Source of the DNA: Senegalimassilia sp003474385
Lineage (GTDB): Bacteria > Actinomycetota > Coriobacteriia > Coriobacteriales > Eggerthellaceae
DNA length: 64,000 nucleotides
Direction of reading: 5' to 3'
Assembly (NCBI RefSeq): GCF_003474385.1
Contig: NZ_QUCY01000014.1
Coordinates: forward strand, 9,135 to 73,134
The number at the start of each line of letters is the position of its first letter. Within the stretch, counting starts at the first letter, position 1. Positions 18,024-25,567 of the stretch are shown here, in pieces. Under the pieces are notes generated by a model that was not told where the DNA came from, searched no databases, and worked only from the letters and a program-made list of their open reading frames with translations. The position numbers and the translations under genes are program-made.

Positions 18024-18734
18024 TTATTCCACAACCGAATCGTCTGGACGCGGGCCCGCCAGGCGATAGCCGACCCCACGCACCGTCTCCACGGCATCGG
18101 CATGCTCGCCGAGCTTTTGCCGAAGCGTGAGCACGTGCATGTCGACCGTGCGGCTGCCGCCGCCGAAATCCCAGCCCCACACGTTTTGCAGGAGCTTCTC
18201 GCGCGACAGCACGGCGCCGGGATGGCGCATCATATACGCCAGCAAATCGAATTCGCGCATGGTAAGCGCCACGGGCGCCCCGTCGACGAGCAGCTCACGC
18301 GCCTGGAAATCCAGGGAAAGGGCGCCCAGGCTCAGAACGTCCTCGCAACGGCCGCCTCCCCAATCGGGAGCACGGCGCAGCATAGCGCGCACGCGGCTCA
18401 CCATCTCCATCATACCGAAAGGCTTCGTGATGTACTCGTCGGCCCCGGCATCCAACGCCCGCACGATGTCCAGCTCCGAGTTTTTAGCCGTGACCATCAT
18501 AACGGGCACGCGAGAAAGCTTGCCGGGCGTGCTGCGGATGCGCTTGAGGATTTCCAGGCCATCGACGTCGGGAAGCATGATGTCCAAAACCACCACATCC
18601 GGGATGCTTTTGGCGCATGCGGCGCGAAACGCCGCATCATCGGGCTGCCCTTCGGCCTGGATGCCCGACTGCGTCAAGGCGTAAAGCACCAGCTGACGGA
18701 TGTTCTCATCATCCTCGACATAGTAGACAGTCAA
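18024..18734 (-). CDS. second OmpR/PhoB family response regulator, TTG start
   Basis: A 236-residue paralogue of the neighbouring regulator with D51 in VLDIMLP, MVTAKN, ITKPFGMMEMVSRV and a DNA-binding domain (LTMREFDLLAYMMRHPGAVLSREKL, with SRTVDMHVLTLRQKL further on). The reading frame opens with TTG at 18734; AAGGGG lies 10 bases upstream and no ATG or GTG is nearby in frame. The initiation region is inside an 86-bp direct repeat, so a second copy of the same ribosome binding site and TTG lies 118 bp upstream. Both regulators share one kinase gene. Confidence 0.9.
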   Translation of the reverse strand: MTVYYVEDDENIRQLVLYALTQSGIQAEGQPDDAAFRAACAKSIPDVVVLDIMLPDVDGLEILKRIRSTPGKLSRVPVMMVTAKNSELDIVRALDAGADEYITKPFGMMEMVSRVRAMLRRAPDWGGGRCEDVLSLGALSLDFQARELLVDGAPVALTMREFDLLAYMMRHPGAVLSREKLLQNVWGWDFGGGSRTVDMHVLTLRQKLGEHADAVETVRGVGYRLAGPRPDDSVVE

Positions 18735-18801
18735 CCCTCAAGCACCCCTTCCACAGCCGAAGCGCCGGGCGCGACGCGAACCCTGCGCCCCGCTGCCGCG
18801 G
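18716..18801. repeat. direct repeat copy 1 (covers the start of the second regulator)
   Basis: 86 bp repeated at 18834-18919 with a single mismatch (18731 versus 18849). This copy holds the ribosome binding site, TTG start and first six codons of the regulator at 18024-18734. Confidence 0.95.
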
Positions 18802-18812
18802 TGCTCGGGGAT

Positions 18813-18835
18813 CGGACAGCCCACCGGGCTGTCCG
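18813..18835. repeat. 10-bp inverted repeat in the spacer between the two copies
   Basis: CGGACAGCCC-ACC-GGGCTGTCCG is perfect. On the transcript it would form a stable hairpin just downstream of the duplicated TTG and upstream of the functional ribosome binding site. No T-run follows. Confidence 0.8.
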
Positions 18836-18919
18836 ACATAGTAGACAGCCAACCCTCAAGCACCCCTTCCACAGCCGAAGCGCCGGGCGCGACGCGAACC
18901 CTGCGCCCCGCTGCCGCGG
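18834..18919. repeat. direct repeat copy 2 (between phoU and the second regulator)
   Basis: Second copy of the 86-bp repeat, offset by 118 bp and starting 4 bp after the phoU stop codon. It contains a duplicate ribosome binding site and TTG (18852). The reading frame from that TTG runs 47 codons through copy 1 and stops at 18709-18711, overlapping the true regulator start in another frame. Confidence 0.95.
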
Positions 18920-18923
18920 CGCG

Positions 18924-19604
18924 CTACCCTTCGGCGTTTTCCTTACCCGCAGAGTTTAGCGTATGCTCGCCCGTTGCGCGGAAAACGGCCCAGCTTGCGA
19001 TGCGCTCGGCATCGTCGCCCATGCGCTCGAAGTACTTCGCCACCATGAGCAGCTCCGGCAGATGGCTGGCGCCCTGCGTCTCGCTGCGAATCAGATCGAC
19101 CACCACCTGCTCGCAGCGGTCGTACAGCTCGTCCACCTCGTCGTCCATGGCGAACACGCGCTGGGCAAGCGCGGCATCTGCCTGGGAGAACGCCTTCGTG
19201 GCAAGCGAGACCATGTTCGACACCTTGTCGGTGGCCTCGGCGAACTCGCTCTGCAGGCGAGAGATGGCCTTCGGCGTAAGCTGCTGGGAGAGGTACGCAG
19301 CGTCGCGCGTCATCTCGTCGATATGCGCCAAGTCGCTGACCAGGCGAAACGCGCCGGTCACTTCCCGCAGATCATCGGCCACCAGCGGTTGCTGCATGAG
19401 CATGATGTCAAGGCAGCCGTCCTCGATGGCCTCGCGCAGCCTGCGCGCCGCCTTGCTACCGGAAAGCACGCTTTCGGCGGCATCGGCGTCGCCGGCAAGC
19501 GCCCGGCCCAAGGCCCGAACATCGAGCACCGTCTTCTCGGACAGCTGATTAACCAGCGCCCCCAGCTCCTCCAGCTTGTTGATATAACGGGTACGGGTCT
19601 TCAT
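18924..19604 (-). CDS. phoU: phosphate transport regulator PhoU
   Basis: A 226-residue, all-helical protein with two PhoU repeats. The metal-binding helices are seen in ALVNQLSEKTVLDVRALGRAL, HIDEMTRDAAYLS and YFERMGDDAERIASWAVF. PhoU links the Pst transporter to the PhoR-type kinase and represses the phosphate regulon when phosphate is sufficient. Its ATG overlaps the stop codon of the upstream pstB (TGATG), a sign of translational coupling. The downstream side is occupied by the 86-bp repeat. Confidence 0.94.
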   Translation of the reverse strand: MKTRTRYINKLEELGALVNQLSEKTVLDVRALGRALAGDADAAESVLSGSKAARRLREAIEDGCLDIMLMQQPLVADDLREVTGAFRLVSDLAHIDEMTRDAAYLSQQLTPKAISRLQSEFAEATDKVSNMVSLATKAFSQADAALAQRVFAMDDEVDELYDRCEQVVVDLIRSETQGASHLPELLMVAKYFERMGDDAERIASWAVFRATGEHTLNSAGKENAEG

Positions 19605-20410
19605 CAGCTGAACCTTCCTGTCAGGTAGTCTTTCGTCTTCTGCTGCACGGGGCTGCCGAACAGCTGCTTGGTCGGCCCGGATTCCACCAGCTCTCCCAGG
19701 TAGAAGAAGGCTGTCTTGTCGGCCACGCGCGTGGCCTGCTGCATGTTATGCGTGACCACCACCACGGTTCGCTCACGGGCAAGCTGCACCATCAGCTCCT
19801 CGACGAGCGCCGTTGAGATGGGGTCAAGGGCGCTCGTGGGCTCATCCATGAGCAATATCTCGGGCTGCGTGGCCAAAGCGCGCGCGATGCACAGGCGCTG
19901 CTGCTGGCCACCGGAAAGCCCCAGGCCCGATTGGCCCAGCTTATCGCGCACCTCGTCCCACAGGCCGGCATCGCGCAGGCACCTCTCCACCAGCTCGTCG
20001 GCCTCGGCGCGCCCGAGCCTGCGCATGCGGCGCGGTCCGTACAGGATGTTGTCGCGGATGGACATGGGAAACGGGTTGGGGTGCTGGAACACCATGCCCA
20101 CCCTCACGCGCAGCTCGTTGGCATCGCCGCTGAAGATGTCGCGCCCTGCCACCTCGATGACGCCTTCGGTGCGCACGGTGGGAACGAAGTCGCACATGCG
20201 GTTGAAGGTACGCAGCAGCGTTGACTTGCCGCAGCCGGAAGGCCCGATGAACGCGGTGGCGCGGTTCTTCGGGATGTCGAGCGTAACCCCCTTAAGCGCC
20301 TGGAAATCGCCGTACCACAGGTTGAAATCGCGGATGGAGATCATGGGCTCGTCGACCTGGGCACCCGCATCGCGCACCACCGCGCCCTGCTCGTTTTTGA
20401 AATCGGTCAT
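19604..20410 (-). CDS. pstB: phosphate ABC transporter ATP-binding protein PstB, second copy
   Basis: A 268-residue ABC ATPase with Walker A GPSGCGKST, PstB-typical FNRMCDFVP, Q-loop GMVFQHPNPFPMSI, signature LSGGQQQRLCIARALA, Walker B ILLMDEPTSALDP and switch His in VVTHNMQQATRVAD. The terminal KTKDYLTGRFS is characteristic of PstB. It starts 4 bp after the first pstB and overlaps phoU by one base. Two tandem pstB genes behind one pair of permease genes could form hetero- or alternative homodimers. Confidence 0.93.
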   Translation of the reverse strand: MTDFKNEQGAVVRDAGAQVDEPMISIRDFNLWYGDFQALKGVTLDIPKNRATAFIGPSGCGKSTLLRTFNRMCDFVPTVRTEGVIEVAGRDIFSGDANELRVRVGMVFQHPNPFPMSIRDNILYGPRRMRRLGRAEADELVERCLRDAGLWDEVRDKLGQSGLGLSGGQQQRLCIARALATQPEILLMDEPTSALDPISTALVEELMVQLARERTVVVVTHNMQQATRVADKTAFFYLGELVESGPTKQLFGSPVQQKTKDYLTGRFS

Positions 20411-20414
20411 ATGA

Positions 20415-21239
20415 TCAGCCGAACCTTCCCGTCAGATAGTCTTGCAAACGTTTATCCTTCGGCTGGCTGAACAGGCGCTTGGTGGGGCCGGTCTCCACCA
20501 TATCGCCCACGTAGAAAAACGCCGTGTTGTCGGAAACGCGCGTCGCCTGCTCCATGTTGTGCGTCACGATGATGGCGCAGATGCCCGACTCGGCGATGGA
20601 GCGGATGGTCTCCTCCACCGTGAAGGTGGAGATGGGGTCAAGCGCGCTGCATGGCTCGTCGAACAGCACCACGTCGGGATGCATGGCAAGCGTGCGGGCG
20701 ATGCACAGGCGCTGCTGCTGGCCGCCGGAAAGGGCATAGGCGCTTTCGTCGAGCTTGTCGCGCACCTCGTCCCATAGCGCGCCGGCGCGCAGGCTCTGCT
20801 CCACCAGCGCATCGCAATCCTCCTTGCCGTTCACCAAACCGTGACGCTTGGGGGCGAACAGGATGTTGTCGCGGATGGACTTGCGGAACGGCGTAGGCTG
20901 CTGGAACACCATGCCGATGGATTTGCGCAGCTCGAACAGATTCTCCTTGCGCGTGTTGATGTTGCGGCCGTGGTAGAGCACCTCGCCGCCGATCTTGCAC
21001 TTGGGGATCTCGCGATTCATAAGGTTGAGGCAGCGCAGAAACGTGGACTTGCCGCAACCGGACGGGCCGATCAGCGCCGTCACCTGCCCCGCTGCGAAGT
21101 CGAGCGACGTGGGATGCAGGGCCTCGTTGCTCCCGTAGCATACGGTCAGATCGCGCGTGCTCAGAAGCTCGCCGCCGGCAGGCCGACCGCTCCCCACCTG
21201 GGGCACCTCAGCGCCTATCATTTCGTTTTCCCTGCTCAT
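20415..21239 (-). CDS. pstB: phosphate ABC transporter ATP-binding protein PstB, first copy
   Basis: A 274-residue ABC ATPase, ATG at 21239 overlapping the pstA stop (ATGA). It has Walker A GPSGCGKST, Q-loop GMVFQQPTPFRKSI, signature LSGGQQQRLCIARTLA, Walker B VVLFDEPCSALDP, His in IVTHNMEQATRVSD, and the PstB ending RLQDYLTGRFG. It is clearly diverged from the second copy in the helical domain (APKRHGLVNGKEDCD versus GPRRMRRLGRAEAD), so the duplication is old. The first 25 residues are a hydrophilic extension. Confidence 0.93.
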   Translation of the reverse strand: MSRENEMIGAEVPQVGSGRPAGGELLSTRDLTVCYGSNEALHPTSLDFAAGQVTALIGPSGCGKSTFLRCLNLMNREIPKCKIGGEVLYHGRNINTRKENLFELRKSIGMVFQQPTPFRKSIRDNILFAPKRHGLVNGKEDCDALVEQSLRAGALWDEVRDKLDESAYALSGGQQQRLCIARTLAMHPDVVLFDEPCSALDPISTFTVEETIRSIAESGICAIIVTHNMEQATRVSDNTAFFYVGDMVETGPTKRLFSQPKDKRLQDYLTGRFG

Positions 21240-22153
21240 TCGCTGGTCAGCCTCCTTTCCAGATACTTGCCGATCACGCGTGCCAGGATGTTGAACGCCA
21301 GGATGCACACCATGAGCACCGCCGCGGTGCCGTTGGAGATGGCCGCCAGGTCGGGCACGACGCCCTCGCTGTTGATCTTCCAGATATGCACCGCCAAGGT
21401 CTCGGCCGGGCGAAACACGTTCCACGGGCACGACGGGCTGGAGAAGTCCAGGCACGTGAAGTCGAGCACCGGGGCGGACTGGCCCGCCGTGAAGATCAGC
21501 GCCGCGGCCTCGCCGAACACGCGGCCCGCGGAGAGCACCACGCCGGTGACGATGGCGGGCATGGCGGCGGGAAGCAGCACGTGGATGGTGGTTTCCCAAC
21601 GCGTCAGACCCATCGCAAGGCCCGCATCGCGCTGGCTGCGCGGCACGTCCTCGAGCGCCTGCTGGATGACGCGCACCAGGATGGGGATGTTGAACATGGT
21701 CAGCGCCACCGCACCGGCGATGATGGAGAAGCCCCAGCCCATGTACAGCACGAAGAACAAGAAGCCGAACAGGCCCACGACCACCGACGGCAAACTGGAC
21801 AGCGTCTCGATGGCGGTCTTGGCAACCGCCGTGGCCGCGTTGTCGGGCGCATACTGCGACAGGAAGATGGCCGCGCCCAGGGAAAGCGGCACGCTGATGA
21901 GCAGCGTGAGGACCAGAAGGTAGAAGCTGTTGAACAGCTCGGGGCCGATGCCGCCGCCTTCCTTGAACTGCTGGGGCTTACCGGTGAGGAAGTTCAGATC
22001 GAACAGCTTCGGCGCGCCCGCCACCAGGATGTAGATCACGATGGCTGCGAGCATGAGCATGACGAAGGCGGCGATGCCCACGAGCACGCCGGTGGCGATG
22101 CGGTCCTGCCGGTTGATGCGGCGCACGTGCGCCGACATATCGAAGTTAGTCAC
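21236..22153 (-). CDS. pstA: phosphate ABC transporter permease PstA
   Basis: A 305-residue inner-membrane permease with six predicted helices. The cytoplasmic EAA-type loop is seen around DAGLAMGLTRWETTIHVLLPAA, followed by GVVLSAGRVFGEAAALIFTAG, which is conserved in PstA. It overlaps pstC by 8 bp and pstB by 4 bp. With PstC it forms the membrane channel for phosphate imported from PstS. Confidence 0.95.
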   Translation of the reverse strand: MTNFDMSAHVRRINRQDRIATGVLVGIAAFVMLMLAAIVIYILVAGAPKLFDLNFLTGKPQQFKEGGGIGPELFNSFYLLVLTLLISVPLSLGAAIFLSQYAPDNAATAVAKTAIETLSSLPSVVVGLFGFLFFVLYMGWGFSIIAGAVALTMFNIPILVRVIQQALEDVPRSQRDAGLAMGLTRWETTIHVLLPAAMPAIVTGVVLSAGRVFGEAAALIFTAGQSAPVLDFTCLDFSSPSCPWNVFRPAETLAVHIWKINSEGVVPDLAAISNGTAAVLMVCILAFNILARVIGKYLERRLTSE

Positions 22154-23063
22154 GTTTCGCCGCCCCCTTGTGCCCGATGAGGTGGATGATCATGATGAAC
22201 ACGAGCGACATGGCCAACAGCAGCAGGGCCAGCGACCACAGCACGTCGTTGTGCACTGTGCCCATGGCCTCGTTGCCCATGCCCATGGTCAGCACGCTGG
22301 TCAGCGTGGAAGCGGGCGTGAACAAGCCGGAAGGCATCTGGATGGCGTTGCCGACGACCATCTGCACCGCCAATGCCTCGCCGAAGGCGCGCGTCATGCC
22401 CAGGATGACCGCCGTCATCAGCGACGGCGCAGCGCTTTTGAGCACCACGTTCCAAATGGTCTGCCAACGCGTGCATCCCAGCGCATAGCTGCCCTCGCGA
22501 TACTCGTGCGGCACGGCGGCCAACGCGTCGATGGACAGGCTGGTGATGGTCGGCAAGATCATGATGGCAAGCACCACGGCGCTCGAGAAGATGCCGAAAC
22601 CGGTGATGGTCTGGCCCATGGCGGCAGCCGCATCGCGCACCCAGGCCACGATGACCGTCAAGCCGATAAGGCCGTAAACCACCGACGGGATGCCCACCAA
22701 AAGCTCCAAAAGCGGCTGGAACACGCGACGGCCGAAACGCGGGGCCACCTCCACCACGAAGATGGCGCTGCCGAACGCGATGGGCAGCGCGAACAACGTC
22801 GACAGCAACGTGACGGAGAACGAGCCCGCGATCATGGGAAGCGCGCCCACCGTGGGCATGCCGCTCGCGTCCTCCTGATGCGGGTTCCACGTGGTTCCCG
22901 TCAAAAACGAACCGAGGTCGATGCCGTCGGCGGTAAACGTTGCGATACCGCGTCCGGCGACCATGGCGACAAGCGTGACGACAAGAAGCGCCACGAGCGC
23001 GATGCACGCGCCCGTGGCGCCCTGACCGACCCGCTCGACGCGTGCTTTCGCCATCAAGGCCAT
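22146..23063 (-). CDS. pstC: phosphate ABC transporter permease PstC
   Basis: A 305-residue permease. N-terminal helix at about residues 20-42, a loop with GTTWNPHQED that is typical of PstC, then five more helices. The EAA loop is SYALGCTRWQTIWNVVLKSAAPS with GMTRAFGEALAVQMVVGNA after it. ATG at 23063 follows AAAGGAG. It starts 51 bp after pstS and overlaps pstA. Confidence 0.95.
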   Translation of the reverse strand: MALMAKARVERVGQGATGACIALVALLVVTLVAMVAGRGIATFTADGIDLGSFLTGTTWNPHQEDASGMPTVGALPMIAGSFSVTLLSTLFALPIAFGSAIFVVEVAPRFGRRVFQPLLELLVGIPSVVYGLIGLTVIVAWVRDAAAAMGQTITGFGIFSSAVVLAIMILPTITSLSIDALAAVPHEYREGSYALGCTRWQTIWNVVLKSAAPSLMTAVILGMTRAFGEALAVQMVVGNAIQMPSGLFTPASTLTSVLTMGMGNEAMGTVHNDVLWSLALLLLAMSLVFIMIIHLIGHKGAAKRD

Positions 23064-23114
23064 ATGCGCGCGTCTCCTTTCGAAACTCGTTGACTCGATG
23101 CGGGTACGGCGAAC

Positions 23115-24059
23115 CTACTTGTTGGACACCTTGCCGGAAGCGTCCTTCTCCACCTTCATGCCGGACATGGGGATATAGCCCTGCTGCTCCACCAGGCCGC
23201 CCTGCACCTCTTCGCCCATCATGTACTCAAGGAACGCCTTCGTGGCCTCATCGGGGCTGGCAGCGGTGTACATGTGCTCGTAGGACCAGATCTTCCAGGA
23301 GTTGTCCTCGACGTTTTGCGCGTCCGGTTCCACGCCGTCGACCTTGAGGGCCTTGAAGCTGCTGTCGAAGTAGGAGAAGGCCACGTAGGAGATGGCGCCG
23401 GGGGTGCTGGCGACCATCTTGGCGGCAGTGCCCGAGGAATCCTGCTCCTGCGGCTTGAAGGAATCAGGCACCTTCGCGCCGGCCAGGACGACGTCCTCGA
23501 ACGTGGCGCGCGTGCCGGAACCGGAAGCGCGGTTGATGACCGTGATCGGAGCGTTGGCGCCACCGACCTCGCTCCAGTTGGCGATCTCGCCCGTGAAGAT
23601 CTTCTTCAGGTCCTCGAGCTTGATGTCGTCGATGGTCACGTCAGCGTTGACGATCGGGGCCATGCCGACGATGCACACCTTGTTATCGGCGATCTTGGAG
23701 ATGTCGGAGGAATCCTTCAGCTTGGACTCGGCGAACACGTCGGAGTTGCCGATTTGCACGGCGCCCTGCGCGATCTGCGTGACGCCCTGACCGGAACCGC
23801 CGCCCTGAACGGTGATCTGGACGCCGGGGTTCTCCTGCATGAACTGCTCCGCGGCCGCCTCGCACAGCGGCTGCAGCGCGGTGGAGCCCACCGCCGTGAT
23901 GGTGCCGGAAAGCGCCTTCTTACCAGAGGCGGCGTTGCCGGACTCGGCGGAGCCGCCGTTGGAACCCGAGCAACCTGCCAGACCGAAACCGGCGACGGCC
24001 AGCGCGGACATGCCGGCGATGCCGATGAAGCTGCGGCGGCTGATGTAAGAACCCTGCAT
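23115..24059 (-). CDS. pstS: phosphate-binding lipoprotein PstS
   Basis: A 314-residue extracytoplasmic phosphate receptor. The N-terminus combines a twin-arginine motif (SRRSFIG, R8-R9) with a lipobox LAGC (Cys30), so it is predicted to be exported by Tat and lipid-anchored. Phosphate-binding segments are GSTALQPL, GGGSGQGVTQIAQG, IGNSDVFA and NRASGSGTRATFE. ATG at 24059 is supported by GGGAG about 10 bases upstream. It is the first gene of the pst-phoU-regulator-kinase run and has its own upstream control region. Confidence 0.95.
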   Translation of the reverse strand: MQGSYISRRSFIGIAGMSALAVAGFGLAGCSGSNGGSAESGNAASGKKALSGTITAVGSTALQPLCEAAAEQFMQENPGVQITVQGGGSGQGVTQIAQGAVQIGNSDVFAESKLKDSSDISKIADNKVCIVGMAPIVNADVTIDDIKLEDLKKIFTGEIANWSEVGGANAPITVINRASGSGTRATFEDVVLAGAKVPDSFKPQEQDSSGTAAKMVASTPGAISYVAFSYFDSSFKALKVDGVEPDAQNVEDNSWKIWSYEHMYTAASPDEATKAFLEYMMGEEVQGGLVEQQGYIPMSGMKVEKDASGKVSNK

Positions 24060-24181
24060 AGTACGTGTACTCCCTTCGGATGTCTTCTCATGCAAAACGA
24101 GCTTGCAGGTGAGGATGGTACGCGCACCATCGGCCAGAGCACGGCCGCAAGCGCGGTCCATGACCGAAGCGTGACAGGGTT

Positions 24182-24248
24182 TTACGCGCAGCTTACAAGC
24201 CGGGCCGGGGCGCTTTACAAAGCGCTTGTTTCGCGGCGAACGCTTTAC
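24182..24248 (-). promoter_or_regulatory. candidate Pho box: phased GTAA repeats upstream of pstS
   Basis: On the minus strand GTAA-containing elements (GTAAAA, GTAAGC, GTAAAGC, GTAAAGC) occur at plus positions 24182-24185, 24193-24196, 24215-24218 and 24245-24248. The first three are spaced 11 and 22 bp apart. PhoB-type regulators bind direct repeats with 11-bp period, so this is the best candidate site for the linked regulators. It lies 120-190 bp upstream of the pstS ATG. The remaining bases of 24060-24382 contain only a small inverted repeat (GATGGT/ACCATC, 24114-24131). Confidence 0.4.
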
Positions 24249-24382
24249 CCGAGCCTGTCGGCAGCTATGGCGATGGGAACGAGGCGCTTGGAGGCCTTGT
24301 GCGTAGACAGGAGGAGAAGCTGCATGCCGCCAAGGCCGTCGAACCACGCCGAAACAAGCGGGCGCAGCCCGCTAAAACGCGC

Positions 24383-24427
24383 AAAAAGCCGAGGATCTCG
24401 GAAGCAACCGCCTCCGAAACCCTCGGC
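24383..24427 (-). terminator. rho-independent terminator of the mscS-type gene
   Basis: On the minus strand GCCGAGG ... CCTCGGC encloses further pairing (TTTCGGA with TCCGAGA, imperfect) and is followed by TTTTT. It separates the MscS transcript from the pst promoter region. Confidence 0.8.
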
Positions 24428-24448
24428 CCATTCGTATGCGATATCCGA

Positions 24449-25213
24449 TTATTGCCTGGTCAGCGGCGCAATGGCGCGCAGCACGGCGTCCTTCGCCGGC
24501 GTGGCGTCATCGCCGCTTGCCATGGTGAAGATGAGCGACCCGGCGAAACCGACGTCGACCACCTCGGTGAACCACAGACGCGGGGCCGCTTCCACCGCGC
24601 CCACCCGGCGCGCCGCGGCGAGCGCCGCCTGCTCGATGTGCCCGGCCCGCTCGTCAAGGTCCTCGCCGCCGCCTTCCACCACCAGGGACAGCGTCACCTT
24701 GCCCGGAGGAGGCAGGTGCACGAGCGACGTCTTGTTAATGATGGAGTTGGGGATGACCACCATCTCGCCCTTGGAGTTGGTGATGGTGGTATGGCGCCAG
24801 TTCACGTCCTTCACAACGCCCGCAGCGCCGCCGACCGAGATGTTGTCGCCCGGCGATACGATGCGCAGCAAGCTGACCTGCACGCCGCCGATGAGGTTGG
24901 AGATGGTGTCCTGGAAGCCCAGCGAGATGGCGATACCGCCGATGCCCAGCGCCGTGATGGCCGCCGACACGTCCACGCCGAAGCACGTGGACAGCACCAC
25001 CGATCCGCCCACCACCCACACGATGGCGCGGCCGATGTTGATGAAAATCGACGACGAGGGCAGCTCGTCGGAATAGTTGAGCACACGGCGCAGGAACTTC
25101 GTGAGCAGATGCCCGACCACCGCCGTGATCACGATGATGACTCCGGCGGTTATGAGCATGCCCAGCCATGCGCTGCCCACCGCCGATATGATGCCGTGCT
25201 CGAAATCCTCCAT
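24449..25213 (-). CDS. small-conductance mechanosensitive channel, MscS family
   Basis: A 254-residue protein with three hydrophobic helices (about residues 15-40, 57-80 and 82-105). The pore helix is AAITALGIGGIAISLGFQ, with the Gly/Ala pattern of TM3 in MscS, followed by the family beta-domain (VSPGDNISVGGAAGVVKDVNWRHT, then VVIPNS). It opens on membrane tension and releases osmolytes during hypo-osmotic shock. It is short, with a minimal cytoplasmic vestibule. Confidence 0.92.
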   Translation of the reverse strand: MEDFEHGIISAVGSAWLGMLITAGVIIVITAVVGHLLTKFLRRVLNYSDELPSSSIFINIGRAIVWVVGGSVVLSTCFGVDVSAAITALGIGGIAISLGFQDTISNLIGGVQVSLLRIVSPGDNISVGGAAGVVKDVNWRHTTITNSKGEMVVIPNSIINKTSLVHLPPPGKVTLSLVVEGGGEDLDERAGHIEQAALAAARRVGAVEAAPRLWFTEVVDVGFAGSLIFTMASGDDATPAKDAVLRAIAPLTRQ

Positions 25214-25295
25214 ATAAGGAAAGCCCCTTCCGCGGGATGACCCGCTTCAAACCGCAGGGCCGTACCCGAACCGGGACGCGACCCCGCAAGAACCG

Positions 25296-25562
25296 TTATT
25301 CCACGGTACCGTACACCTGACCCCAGGCATGTCCGCCGATAGCCGAGTTCAGCTGATCGCACAGACGTTGGCGCGTATAGGTGCCCGGCGGCAACAAGGC
25401 GATGATCTCGTCGAGGTCGTCGGGCAGGTCGAACGACTCGGCCGTGACGACCACGTCAAGCCGCCGCACGAACTTCCCGCCGTCGGCGAACACCGAATCA
25501 ACGACGCGCTGCAGCTGACCGTAATGCTCACTGCGGCGCGTGTTCGTCGCAAGCTTCGCCAT
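25296..25562 (-). CDS. conserved-looking small protein of unknown function
   Basis: An 88-residue protein that I do not assign to a family. It reads as a soluble alpha/beta protein with RRSEHYGQLQRVVDSVFADGG, then LDVVVTAESFDLPDDLDEI and the end LCDQLNSAIGGHAWGQVYG. ATG at 25562 is 5 bp after the methyltransferase-like gene, with GGAGG inside the end of that gene, so the two are translationally close and probably function together. Codon use looks like its neighbours. Confidence 0.7.
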   Translation of the reverse strand: MAKLATNTRRSEHYGQLQRVVDSVFADGGKFVRRLDVVVTAESFDLPDDLDEIIALLPPGTYTRQRLCDQLNSAIGGHAWGQVYGTVE

Positions 25563-25567
25563 AGCGG

